DNA from: Vulcanimicrobiia bacterium
GTDB taxonomy: Bacteria; Eremiobacterota; Eremiobacteria; Baltobacterales; Baltobacteraceae
DNA: 41,022 nucleotides
Assembly: GCA_024281135.1 (NCBI GenBank)
Contig: JAMXLG010000335.1
Span: forward strand, 1-41,022
Direction: 5' to 3'
The notes beneath the pieces were generated by a model, which made no database searches, was not told where the DNA came from, and was given only the letters and a program-made list of their open reading frames with translations. Positions 1 through 7,369 of the stretch are shown one piece after another. Every line of letters starts with the position of its first letter. The stretch's first letter is position 1. The position numbers and the translations under genes were made by a program.

Positions 1-2
1 CA

Positions 3-302
3 AGTACGAACCTGCTTCCGATGCTATTGCATCAAGGTGTACGGCGTGTGGTCATCACTGGAATTCAGACGGAGCAGTGCTGCGAAACCACGGCGCGGGT
101 CGCGGCCGACCTGGGATTCGACGTCGATTTCGTCACCGAAGCGACACTGACGTTTCCGATTGCGGAACATGCCGACGGCAGCGGCCGCGAACTATCGACG
201 AACGAGATCATCGACCGGACGGAGTTCGCATTGCGCCGTCGTTTTGCGCGAATTGCAACCGTGGATGACATCGCACGCGAACTGAGTCCCGCGCTCGCAT
301 GA
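3..302 (+). CDS. Isochorismatase-family cysteine hydrolase (5' end missing)
   Basis: This is the C-terminal part of an isochorismatase-like hydrolase; the reading frame is open from the window edge, so the start lies upstream. The visible stretch VVITGIQTEQCCETTARVA is the family's catalytic region, with the nucleophile cysteine in the TEQCC segment (family members usually show GxxTxxCV or close variants), followed by the DLGFDVDFV..A strand-turn. Family members hydrolyse amides or isochorismate-type ethers in the cytoplasm; the substrate cannot be told from this fragment, and the N-terminal catalytic Asp and the Lys are outside the window. The stop codon overlaps the start of the GlxA-type regulator by 4 bp (ATGA), so the two are probably translationally coupled. 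The family call is firm; the substrate is unknown. Confidence 0.85.
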   Translation, partial: STNLLPMLLHQGVRRVVITGIQTEQCCETTARVAADLGFDVDFVTEATLTFPIAEHADGSGRELSTNEIIDRTEFALRRRFARIATVDDIARELSPALA

Positions 303-1249
303 AGCGCGTCATCGTCTTTGTGCCCGATCGCGTCGAACTCTTCGACCTCGCCGGTCCGGTTCAGGTCTTTCACGAAGCAATCGCAGCGGGCACACCGTAC
401 GATGTAGCATTCGTTTCAACGCAGCGTGAGATCGCGAGCGAACAATCGCTCTCGATCTCGCGCCTGCTCCCGCTTCCCAACGATGCCGGGCCGAACGACA
501 CTATACTCATTCCCGGCAGCGCATCAATGCGCGAAGCCGCGTGCAAGCGACCCTCGAAAATCGCCGAAGTCACCGAGTGGCTTCGCGCAGCATACGACGA
601 CGGAGCGCGCGTAAGCTCCGTTTGTGTCGGAGCGTTCGTTCTCGGTGCTGCCGGTTTGCTGGACGATCGCAATGTGACGACGCACTGGAAATTCACCGAT
701 GCGCTGCGCGAAGCGTTCCCGCGAGCGCGCGTTTCCGGCAATCGTCTCTATGTCTTCGACGGTCGCATTGCAACGAGCGCCGGTATCGCTTCCGGCGTCG
801 ATCTCGCCCTTGCAATGGTCGAACGGGATGCAGGAGCGCGAATTGCCGCGACGGTCGCGCGCGAAATGGTGGTCGGCGTTCGACGCGCCGGAAGCCAGGA
901 ACAACTGAGTGCATACTTCGAGGGGCGCGATCACGTGCTTCCTGAAGTGCATGCGGCGCAGGACTGGCTCATGGAACATCCAGGCGAACCATTCACGATA
1001 GAATCGTTGGCGCGCGTTGCGGGGGTGAGTCCGCGAACACTGACTCGTCAATTCCGTGTCGCAACCAGCGGTACGGTGAAAGACTATGCAACATCGCTAC
1101 GTCTCGAGCAAGCGCGCTCGCTCTTGAGGGACCGCACGTTGACGATCGATGCCGTCGCGGAACGGTGCGGATTTGCCGACGGGCGCCAACTGCGCCGTCT
1201 CTGGAGAACCGTATACGGTCAGGCGCCGTCCGAAGCGAGAGGTGCATAA
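299..1249 (+). CDS. GlxA-family transcriptional regulator (DJ-1/PfpI domain plus AraC HTH)
   Basis: A 316-residue regulator. Residues about 1-170 form a DJ-1/PfpI-like glutamine amidotransferase fold, with the nucleophile-elbow cysteine at C109 in SVCVGAFVLGAAGLLD and the typical TTHW that follows. Residues about 213-316 form an AraC-type double helix-turn-helix (FTIESLARVAGVSPRTLTRQF, then DAVAERCGFADGRQLRRLW). Relatives such as GlxA, CdhR and ArgR of Pseudomonas control catabolism of small nitrogen compounds and sense the ligand through the DJ-1 domain. It starts inside the stop of the hydrolase upstream and ends 25 bp before the amidohydrolase, so it is probably the local regulator of this run of genes. 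The ligand cannot be predicted. Confidence 0.93.
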   Translation: MKRVIVFVPDRVELFDLAGPVQVFHEAIAAGTPYDVAFVSTQREIASEQSLSISRLLPLPNDAGPNDTILIPGSASMREAACKRPSKIAEVTEWLRAAYDDGARVSSVCVGAFVLGAAGLLDDRNVTTHWKFTDALREAFPRARVSGNRLYVFDGRIATSAGIASGVDLALAMVERDAGARIAATVAREMVVGVRRAGSQEQLSAYFEGRDHVLPEVHAAQDWLMEHPGEPFTIESLARVAGVSPRTLTRQFRVATSGTVKDYATSLRLEQARSLLRDRTLTIDAVAERCGFADGRQLRRLWRTVYGQAPSEARGA

Positions 1250-1274
1250 CCGCGAACGTCGCAAAGCAGCGGAC

Positions 1275-2435
1275 ATGCTTGCGCTTCGTGGAGGCCGCGT
1301 CATTGCGGAGCCGCATGCGGCATCGTTGCCGGCAACGGTACTGGTTGACGGCGATTCGATCGTCTCTGTCAGCGAGACGCCGGAAATCCCCTCAAACGCC
1401 GAAATCATTGATTGCAGTGGTTGCACGATTGTAGCGGGATTTTGGAATAGTCACGTTCATTTCTTTGAACGTAAGTGGTCGAATAGCGGTGCGCTTTCCG
1501 CCGATGAACTTGAGACGCAGCTCCAAGACATCTTACGGTTCGGTTTTACGACGGTGTTCGATCTCTCGTCGAACTTCGAGAATACCGACTTGATTCGCAA
1601 ACGCATTCACTCGGGCGAAGTGCGTGGTCCACGCATCTTCACAACCGGTGAGGGCATCGTACCTGCAGGTTTCGAGTTACCGGACGTTGCCTACGCGTTG
1701 CTGGGACAAACCAAAGTTCCGCTACCACACGTCTCAACCGAAGACGACACGCGCAACGCGGTCGCGCAATTGCTCGACAAGCACGTTGATGCGGTAAAGC
1801 TGTTTGCCTCGACGCCCTCCGGAGCGTCGCTGACGACACAGATACTCTCTGCGGCCATTGAGGCTGCCCACGCTGCCGGCGTGCCGGCGTTTGTTCATCC
1901 AAATGGCGCAGATGATATCCTCCGCGCGACTCAAGCCCGCGTCGATATAGTCGCGCATACGACGCCGGGATCGGGTCCCTGGAGCGCTGCCGTCCTCGAT
2001 GCGATGGCCGCGTCGGACGTTGCGCTGATACCGACACTCGCGTTGTGGCAACTCTTCGCAAAACACGACCGCGTCTCTATCCAGGAGCAACAGACTCAAT
2101 ACGCCGTAGGACAGCTTCGAGCGTGGAACGCGCGCGGCGGTTCGATTCTCTTCGGCACCGATCTTGGGTTGGTCGATCCCGATCCCACGAATGAATACAA
2201 CCTGATGCGCGAAGCGGGGATGACCTTTGACGATATCCTCGCGTCGCTTACCACGACTCCGGCGGAGCGATTCGGTGCGGCTGAAAGCCTTGGAAGAATC
2301 GTTCGCGGTTTTCAAGCCGACCTTACGATCGTGCGCGGAGATCCCTCACACACAATCTCCGCGCTCGCGGACGTTCGGTGCGTTCTGCGTGCCGGTTATG
2401 TTGCGACCGACGCGAGTTTGACAATTACGCCATAG
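1275..2435 (+). CDS. Metal-dependent amidohydrolase family protein
   Basis: A 386-residue amidohydrolase-superfamily enzyme. The first two metal-binding histidines are H60 and H62 (SHVHFFE), K175 in VDAVKLFAS is the position often carbamylated, H208 (FVHPN) and H228 (VAHTT) follow, and D295 sits in LFGTDLGL. N- and C-terminal strands (MLALRGGRVI and LTIVRGDP) make the small beta-sandwich found in the imidazolonepropionase/prolidase-like branch. The frame is open back to 1149, but the ATG at 1275 begins exactly where homologues begin and avoids overlapping the regulator by 100 bp. It lies 19 bp before the oxygenase gene, apparently in the same operon. The substrate is unknown; cyclic amide or peptide-like bonds are usual for this branch. 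Confidence 0.88.
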   Translation: MLALRGGRVIAEPHAASLPATVLVDGDSIVSVSETPEIPSNAEIIDCSGCTIVAGFWNSHVHFFERKWSNSGALSADELETQLQDILRFGFTTVFDLSSNFENTDLIRKRIHSGEVRGPRIFTTGEGIVPAGFELPDVAYALLGQTKVPLPHVSTEDDTRNAVAQLLDKHVDAVKLFASTPSGASLTTQILSAAIEAAHAAGVPAFVHPNGADDILRATQARVDIVAHTTPGSGPWSAAVLDAMAASDVALIPTLALWQLFAKHDRVSIQEQQTQYAVGQLRAWNARGGSILFGTDLGLVDPDPTNEYNLMREAGMTFDDILASLTTTPAERFGAAESLGRIVRGFQADLTIVRGDPSHTISALADVRCVLRAGYVATDASLTITP

Positions 2436-2454
2436 CTCCACTACGCTTGCCGGC

Positions 2455-3243
2455 ATGGAACTCAGCGACATTGTGGACGTGCAGCGATACCTCGCCGCCG
2501 AGAACCGGGAGGCGACTGTTGCCGCATGTCGGCGGGACATGGCATCCTGCGGATCGGCAACCCTCGAGAATTTCGTCTCGCCGGCTGCGCTAACCGCGAT
2601 GGTCGCTGAAGCAAACGCGGCCTTTCACGGAGCCTACCGCCGCGACGCCGGCTACAGTGCATATATCGCAGAAGAAGCTCTCGGCAGCAAGCATCATCCC
2701 ACTCGGCGCATGCATCGATATGCATTGCATGCGGTCGCGAACGACCAGCTCGACGCACATGGTGCAATGAGCGTGCTGTACCGCGACCCGTCATTCATCC
2801 GCTTCATCGCCGACGTGTTGGAGGAACCGGAGCTGCACGCGCTTGGGGATTCGATGCTCGGACTCACGCTCACGTATCTCGGCGAAGGTGACGAACACGG
2901 CTGGCATTTTGACAGAAACGACTTTGTCGTGTCGCTGTTGCTGCAGGCGCCCGAAGAGGGCGGCACCTTCGAGTTTGCACCGTTCATTCGCTCCGACGAC
3001 GAGCCCGATTTCAAGACGGTTGGCGAGATCATGGACGGAAAGACGGAGCGCCTACACCGGATCCGGGCTACGGCGGGCACATTGGCGCTCTTCGCAGGGA
3101 AGCGCAGTCTCCATCGGGTTTCGCCGGTGTCCGGCAAGACGAAGCGAATCATTGCGCTTTTGAGCTACGACCGGATACCGAATCTCGTGCACGAGGAAGC
3201 CATTCACATGCGAACGTTCGGCCGAACGATAACGACGGTTTGA
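2455..3243 (+). CDS. ArpA/HalD-like 2-oxoglutarate and Fe(II)-dependent oxygenase with intact HxD
   Basis: A 262-residue protein resembling the ArpA / HalD-BesD family of non-haem iron enzymes. Seen in the sequence: H151-F-D153 within GWHFDRNDF, the strand LLLQAPEEGGTFEF, the distal histidine H220 in SLHRVSPV, and R231 before IIALLSYD, which should bind 2-oxoglutarate. BesD-type radical halogenases replace the Asp by Gly (HxG) to make room for chloride. Here the Asp is present, so hydroxylation or desaturation, not chlorination, is expected. BesD-type enzymes act on free amino acids, but the substrate here is unknown. It sits 19 bp after the amidohydrolase and its stop overlaps the transporter start (TTGA), so it belongs to the same transcript. 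Confidence 0.83.
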   Translation: MELSDIVDVQRYLAAENREATVAACRRDMASCGSATLENFVSPAALTAMVAEANAAFHGAYRRDAGYSAYIAEEALGSKHHPTRRMHRYALHAVANDQLDAHGAMSVLYRDPSFIRFIADVLEEPELHALGDSMLGLTLTYLGEGDEHGWHFDRNDFVVSLLLQAPEEGGTFEFAPFIRSDDEPDFKTVGEIMDGKTERLHRIRATAGTLALFAGKRSLHRVSPVSGKTKRIIALLSYDRIPNLVHEEAIHMRTFGRTITTV

Positions 3244-4388
3244 TCGCGCTGCGTGATGCGACGGCTGCGGTGTTGCTCGCCGCACTCGGCGCGCTCTTTA
3301 TCAACGTCGAACCGGCAATCGCCTCGGCGCTCGCCGCGGGCTTTCAATTGGATTCCGCATTTCTCGGTATCGTGCTGTCGATCGAGAGCGCGGGAATGCT
3401 GGCCGGCGGTTTCTTCGCGTTTGTGGCGCTGGCTCGATGGGAACCGCGCGCGTTCACCGCGATCGCATTGCTCGCATACGTCTCCGGAAATATTGCAACC
3501 GTAGTCGTCACGGGAGCGATCGCGTTGATCCTCTTTCGTTCGATAACCGGTATCGCCGAAGGCGCAATTATCGGCGTTGCCTTTGCCGTCATGTCGGGAG
3601 CGAAAGCACCGCATCGTATGTTTGGTACGTTCGGCATCGTGCAAACGTTTAGTGCCGTGGCGGCTTTTGCACTTTTGGGGTGGTTGACGCACCAGTACGG
3701 ATGGCGCGCGGCGTTTGTTTTGCTCGCGGTTGCCGGTGCGTGCTGCGTTTTTGCTCTGCCCTCAAACAGGGTTGCGCTCACCGAACGCGAGGAACAGGTC
3801 TCCGGAGCACTCGATCGCGCCGGCGTGCTCGGCTTACTCAGCATCCTGGTCTTCTTTACGTGCGAGGCAATGATCTGGCCGTTCCTGGAGCGCATCGGCG
3901 CAGCTCGCGGGGTCGGGGACTTCGCGATTGCCGGAGCGTTATCGTTCGGCGCGCTGTGCGGCCTTGCCGGAAGCGCAATGATCACCGCGCTGCCGGCAGC
4001 CGCGATCGGCTTACGTGCTTGCATCGCGGCGGTCTTCTTGAATGTGTCGGCGATTGCAATACTCGCGAATTCAACGACAGGCGGCGCGTTTTTCGTCGCG
4101 CTTGGATTATTCAACTTCGCATGGGCGCTGTTTGCTCCGCTGCAGTTGAGCTTGCTCAAGAAAGTCAGCGCTGCACCGCGCACATTCACGCTTGCATCGG
4201 CGGCGACCACTGCAGGGTTCTCGATAGGACCCGCAATTGGTGGGTTTCTTGCGCGCGAGCACGGCTACGTGCCCGCGTTTACTATCGGTATCGTTGGAAC
4301 GTTCTTGGCGTTCGTCCTAATTGCCATTCCGCTTCGATCGTTCGTAGAGTCGTTTCCCGGACGCTTGACAACACCTCAAGACCATTGA
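3240..4388 (+). CDS. Major facilitator superfamily (MFS) transporter
   Basis: A 382-residue inner-membrane protein with about twelve hydrophobic segments and little soluble sequence. Helix 1 is DATAAVLLAALGALFINVEPAI, and helices follow at short intervals to VGTFLAFVLIAIPLRS. The central loop is around residues 180-195 (RVALTEREEQ). Length and layout fit MFS antiporters of the drug/small-molecule efflux type. The start is probably the TTG overlapping the oxygenase stop, as no ATG lies at a suitable place. As last gene of the run it may export or import the compound handled by the oxygenase and hydrolases. The last 114 bp of this gene recur, diverged, at 6157-6270. Confidence 0.85.
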   Translation: MIALRDATAAVLLAALGALFINVEPAIASALAAGFQLDSAFLGIVLSIESAGMLAGGFFAFVALARWEPRAFTAIALLAYVSGNIATVVVTGAIALILFRSITGIAEGAIIGVAFAVMSGAKAPHRMFGTFGIVQTFSAVAAFALLGWLTHQYGWRAAFVLLAVAGACCVFALPSNRVALTEREEQVSGALDRAGVLGLLSILVFFTCEAMIWPFLERIGAARGVGDFAIAGALSFGALCGLAGSAMITALPAAAIGLRACIAAVFLNVSAIAILANSTTGGAFFVALGLFNFAWALFAPLQLSLLKKVSAAPRTFTLASAATTAGFSIGPAIGGFLAREHGYVPAFTIGIVGTFLAFVLIAIPLRSFVESFPGRLTTPQDH

Positions 4389-4419
4389 CATGAAGGCTTT
4401 TGCCTAGCCTCGAAAGTGT

Positions 4420-4425
4420 TATACT
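4420..4425 (+). promoter_or_regulatory. Likely -10 element (TATACT) for the lipoprotein gene
   Basis: TATACT matches the sigma-70 -10 consensus in five of six bases and lies 18 bp before the ATG at 4444, in the 55-bp gap after the MFS stop. No good -35 box sits 16-18 bp upstream. A perfect TTGACA at 4385-4390 is 29 bp away, too far to pair with it. A purine-rich run at 4430-4439 could serve as ribosome binding site. Confidence 0.45.
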
Positions 4426-4443
4426 GTTTGGGGGGTGGGTGCA

Positions 4444-6138
4444 ATGCGCAGTCACATTTCCACTCTCAGTATGGTGCTGCTGTGCATGGCCGTTGCTTGC
4501 TCAAATAGCAGCAGGCTGAGCCAGTTTACTCCGTCGGCGCCATCCGCAGTAACACAAAACCTCAACGCTACGACTTCGTCATCCGCAACGTTCGTCATGC
4601 ATTGGCCGTCGTCGGGTACACCGGCACGCAGCGCGACAATACAAGTAAACGGCGCGAGAAGCATCGCCGCGGTAACGAACAAATCGCCAACGTCGGCAAC
4701 GTCAAGCGCTTCGTTCACCGCACCGTTCGCCAACGATGACTTTCTGATAAAGGTGTGGAGCGGCTCTTCAGGTAGCGGCAGCGTCCTCGCGCACGTTCGA
4801 ATCGCACAGCGGATTGTTCCGGGCACCGTGAATGTAATCGGTGCGACGATCGACGCGCAGTTTGCGAAAATCGGCCTCGGGCCGGCCGGCGCGCAGCCGT
4901 TCGTCACGGAACGCCTGTCGCCGACGGTTCCGCCGCCCGGAAACGTGGAATTTATTGCGTCCGGTCCCTTGCGCGAACGATTTATTGCGACTCCAGAAGA
5001 TACGACGGGTAACGCGATCGCTTTCACTCGCGTCTCACCGCTTCTCACGCTTTCGCTCAGTAAGCCAACGGCAAGGATTGCAACGCTTGGCGACAACGAG
5101 TTTCTTTTGACGCCGGTGCCAATGACGAAGCCGCCGGTCGTAACGATAAAGGTAGTGGGAACTTGCATCCTGTCGCCGTGCGCAACTTCAAAGCTCTTTC
5201 AGATCTCCGACGCCATTTTCATTGCATCACAGATGCAGCTGCTCGCGTTCGATAGTTTTGGAAATCCTATTCCACTGAATGGCTTTTCCACCATCGGCAA
5301 CATTCACGGAATCGCGTACGATCCGTTGAACTCGCGGATTTATACCACCGACATTGTAGATACCACGACGGGCGCCGCAACCGTTCACGCGTACACTGTT
5401 ACTGGGCAGCCCGTCGCAACACCAGGAGGTTTTCCGGGCCTGCAATGGTCAGAGGGTATCACGGTTGACACATTTAGCGGCAACCTTTATGTTGCGACCG
5501 GTTCTCTATTGCAGGCTGGTACGGGCGTCTATCAGTTTGATGCTGCCGGCAATCCGGTCAGCACGCAGGGCTTCGCGCATCCGACTCTATTCTGCGTGTC
5601 CGAGCTTGCATTCGACTCGCACAACGCGGACCTGTACGCTCTCGTAGCAACGGTCTATATTCCATACTGCGAAACCGGTTCACCATCGGCATTCAACGAG
5701 CAAGGTGCACCTGTTGCGACACCCGGCGGATTCCCAAATTTGCCTTCCAATCTCAATCCGGACGGTGGTCTCACGTGGCAGTTTACTGTCGATCCGCATA
5801 ATGCAACACTGTACTTCGCGACTAATGCAAGCACCCCACTCTTCACCATCTCCTCCGACACCGAGAACGGCACTCCGGTTAACACTGGGAACAAATTCTC
5901 TTACCCCTGCGGACTGCCGGACGGCATCGCATACGATCCGACATTCCAGGAGATTCAGGTCATCGTAGAGCTGCCCGTACCCATTGATTGCGGCCCAAAC
6001 AGCAGTAGCAATCTCGTTCCGACAATGTTCATCTATGATGAAAGCGGAAACCTTATCTTAGGGCCACCTGAAGGGTTCCAGGGCATCGGCAACAGGATCA
6101 ATGGCGCGTATCACCACATCGCTATCGTGCCACCGTAA
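4444..6138 (+). CDS. Secreted lipoprotein with repeated propeller-like blades
   Basis: A 564-residue protein. The first 21 residues look like a lipoprotein signal ending in the lipobox AVAC, so it should be lipid-anchored outside the inner membrane. A Ser/Thr/Ala-rich region follows to about residue 110. From about residue 255 there are repeated segments of the type 'aspartate/turn - GNP/GQP/GAP - V - ATPGGFP - ... - GIAYDP - IY/LYVAT', seen four or five times, which suggests an NHL- or YncE-like beta-propeller. ATG 4444 is preferred over the GTG at 4435 because the signal peptide then starts correctly. It has its own -10 element. No enzymatic residues are visible. A surface binding or structural role is a guess. 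Confidence 0.75.
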   Translation: MRSHISTLSMVLLCMAVACSNSSRLSQFTPSAPSAVTQNLNATTSSSATFVMHWPSSGTPARSATIQVNGARSIAAVTNKSPTSATSSASFTAPFANDDFLIKVWSGSSGSGSVLAHVRIAQRIVPGTVNVIGATIDAQFAKIGLGPAGAQPFVTERLSPTVPPPGNVEFIASGPLRERFIATPEDTTGNAIAFTRVSPLLTLSLSKPTARIATLGDNEFLLTPVPMTKPPVVTIKVVGTCILSPCATSKLFQISDAIFIASQMQLLAFDSFGNPIPLNGFSTIGNIHGIAYDPLNSRIYTTDIVDTTTGAATVHAYTVTGQPVATPGGFPGLQWSEGITVDTFSGNLYVATGSLLQAGTGVYQFDAAGNPVSTQGFAHPTLFCVSELAFDSHNADLYALVATVYIPYCETGSPSAFNEQGAPVATPGGFPNLPSNLNPDGGLTWQFTVDPHNATLYFATNASTPLFTISSDTENGTPVNTGNKFSYPCGLPDGIAYDPTFQEIQVIVELPVPIDCGPNSSSNLVPTMFIYDESGNLILGPPEGFQGIGNRINGAYHHIAIVPP

Positions 6139-6156
6139 CGATTAGACATAATCTTA

Positions 6157-6270
6157 GCGTTCGCCATCGGCATCATCGGAACGATCATCGCGCTTGTTCT
6201 AATTGCAATTCCGCTTCGGTCGTTCATGCGGCCGTTTCCCGAAGGCTTGACAACGCCCCAAGAGCGTTGA
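6157..6270 (+). pseudogene. Remnant of an MFS transporter C-terminus (diverged copy of 4275-4388)
   Basis: These 114 bp align without a gap to the last 114 bp of the MFS gene, with 89 of 114 bases identical by my count. The frame reads AFAIGIIGTIIALVLIAIPL and ends LTTPQER then TGA, against AFTIGIVGTFLAFVLIAIPL and LTTPQDH then TGA in the intact gene: 25 of 37 residues agree. Many differences are silent or conservative, so the copy diverged under protein-level constraint before it was cut down. It lies in the lipoprotein's frame right after that gene's stop. No start codon or upstream MFS sequence remains. Confidence 0.8.
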
Positions 6271-6307
6271 TAGTGTAACGCCCAGATGGGCACGATCTCT
6301 CGTCGAC

Positions 6308-6370
6308 AACGACAACAACGCTAGCTCGAAGCCGCACGTCTCGCGGCTCGCTTCGTTTGCTTTTGTCGTT
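6308..6370 (+). other. Imperfect inverted repeat upstream of the LysE gene
   Basis: The arms AACGACAA (6308-6315) and TTGTCGTT (6363-6370) are complementary, and an inner stem AGCCGC / GCGGCT is centred near 6340; the bases between pair poorly. It ends just before the Shine-Dalgarno of the LysE gene, so it could shape the 5' leader. No T-tract follows, so it is not a typical terminator. Confidence 0.35.
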
Positions 6371-6387
6371 ATCGAGAGGAATGTGTC

Positions 6388-6984
6388 GTGGAGACGCTTG
6401 TACGCGGCGTCGCGATTGGTTTTGCGATTGCTGCTCCCGTTGGCCCGATTGGGCTTCTTTGCATTCATCGAACGCTTCGTTTTGGCTTGGGCATCGGCTT
6501 CGCGTCCGGCGCCGGAGCTGCGGTTGCCGATACGCTTTACGCGCTGTTAGCCGGACTCGCGCTCTCGTTTGTCACGTCGCTGTTCGCGACGCTCGGGCAC
6601 CCGCTGCACCTTGCGGGCGGCGCGGCGATCGCGCTCATCGGTATTCGAACGATGCTCGCACGGCGCAGGGAAAGCGATGACACGGAGAGTGCACGCTCTT
6701 CATGCGCCGCTGCGTTCCTCACCACGTTTGCGCTCACGATGGTGAACCCGTTGACGATTCTTTCGTTCGCGGCGTTCGTCTCGGCTTCGACTCGTGCGTT
6801 TACAGCTTCTACGGCGCTGATCTTTGGCGCTGGAGTAGGGGTCGGCTCGCTCCTTTGGTGGCTATTGCTTGCTACCAGTGCGTCGGTCGTACGACTACGG
6901 CTAAGCGAGCGTCTGCGGCGCGGCCTCGACCTGCTCTCAGGCGCGGTGCTTCTCATCTTCGGCCTAGCCGCATTCTTGCGATAG
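6388..6984 (+). CDS. LysE-family amino-acid/metabolite exporter
   Basis: A 198-residue inner-membrane protein with about six hydrophobic helices. The N-terminus GFAIAAPVGPIGLLCI carries the family signature PVGPIG, and the second half has FALTMVNPLTILSFAAF, the repeated NP motif typical of LysE/RhtB exporters. These carry basic or other amino acids and related compounds out of the cell; the substrate cannot be predicted. The GTG start at 6388 is chosen because GAGAGGA (6374-6380) lies 7 bp upstream as a clear ribosome binding site. It is a single gene between the MFS remnant and the ArsR operon. Confidence 0.88.
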   Translation: METLVRGVAIGFAIAAPVGPIGLLCIHRTLRFGLGIGFASGAGAAVADTLYALLAGLALSFVTSLFATLGHPLHLAGGAAIALIGIRTMLARRRESDDTESARSSCAAAFLTTFALTMVNPLTILSFAAFVSASTRAFTASTALIFGAGVGVGSLLWWLLLATSASVVRLRLSERLRRGLDLLSGAVLLIFGLAAFLR

Positions 6985-6988
6985 GGTC

Positions 6989-7026
6989 TTGACGGACCGA
7001 ACAGTTAACTGTACGGTTATATAACC
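6989..7026 (+). promoter_or_regulatory. Promoter/operator region of the ArsR operon with two 12-bp palindromes
   Basis: Two perfect 12-bp palindromes sit side by side: ACAGTTAACTGT (7001-7012) and GGTTATATAACC (7015-7026). The second covers TTATAT (7017-7022), which lies 6 bp before the ATG at 7029 and may be the -10 box. TTGACG at 6989-6994 resembles a -35 box but is 22 bp from TTATAT, longer than usual. ArsR proteins bind such AT-rich dyads, so autoregulation is likely. Confidence 0.6.
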
Positions 7027-7028
7027 TA

Positions 7029-7367
7029 ATGGTTAATGGAATGAAGCTCGACGCGGTTTTCTCCGCACTCGCCGACCCGACGCGCAGGCGTATTCTCGAA
7101 CGCTTGGCGCGCAAACCGTCGACGGTTGGCGAAATCGCTTCCGAATTTCCGATCTCGCAACCCGCAATTTCGAAACACGTCCGTGTGCTCGAAGAATCTG
7201 GATTGATTCGGCGCGAAATCGTCGGGCGTACGCATCATCTCAATCTCTCGCCTGAAGCGATGGAAGTAGCCGCGGCTTGGATCGAACGTCAGCGCCGCTA
7301 CTGGAACGCGGTTCTCGACCGTCTCGATTCTGTTCTCACGAAATCTCCGCAACGAAAGAAGAAGTAA
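7029..7367 (+). CDS. ArsR-family transcriptional repressor
   Basis: A 112-residue winged-helix protein with the ArsR fold: LADPTRRRILERLARKPSTV, then a recognition helix ISQPAISKHVRVLEESGLI and the wing RREIVGRTHHLNL. There is no CxC or other obvious metal-binding cysteine motif, which fits the SdpR-like branch that is encoded with SRPBCC proteins and usually represses its own operon. The ATG at 7029 is 6 bp after an AT-rich -10-like element and would give a leaderless transcript; the in-frame ATG at 7041 (MKLDAVF) is the alternative and lines up with the usual N-terminus. The next gene starts 2 bp after the stop. Confidence 0.92.
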   Translation: MVNGMKLDAVFSALADPTRRRILERLARKPSTVGEIASEFPISQPAISKHVRVLEESGLIRREIVGRTHHLNLSPEAMEVAAAWIERQRRYWNAVLDRLDSVLTKSPQRKKK

Positions 7368-7369
7368 AC

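Noticed and set aside
2455..3243. Calling the ArpA/HalD-like protein a halogenase
   Set aside because: The iron-binding motif is HFD with Asp present; halogenases of this type need Gly or Ala there to hold chloride.
3344..4210. A 288-codon open frame opposite the MFS gene
   Set aside because: Ala/Lys/Pro-rich antisense translation of membrane helices, not a gene.
4385..4425. TTGACA (4385-4390) plus TATACT (4420-4425) as one promoter
   Set aside because: The spacing of 29 bp is far outside the 15-19 bp range for sigma-70.
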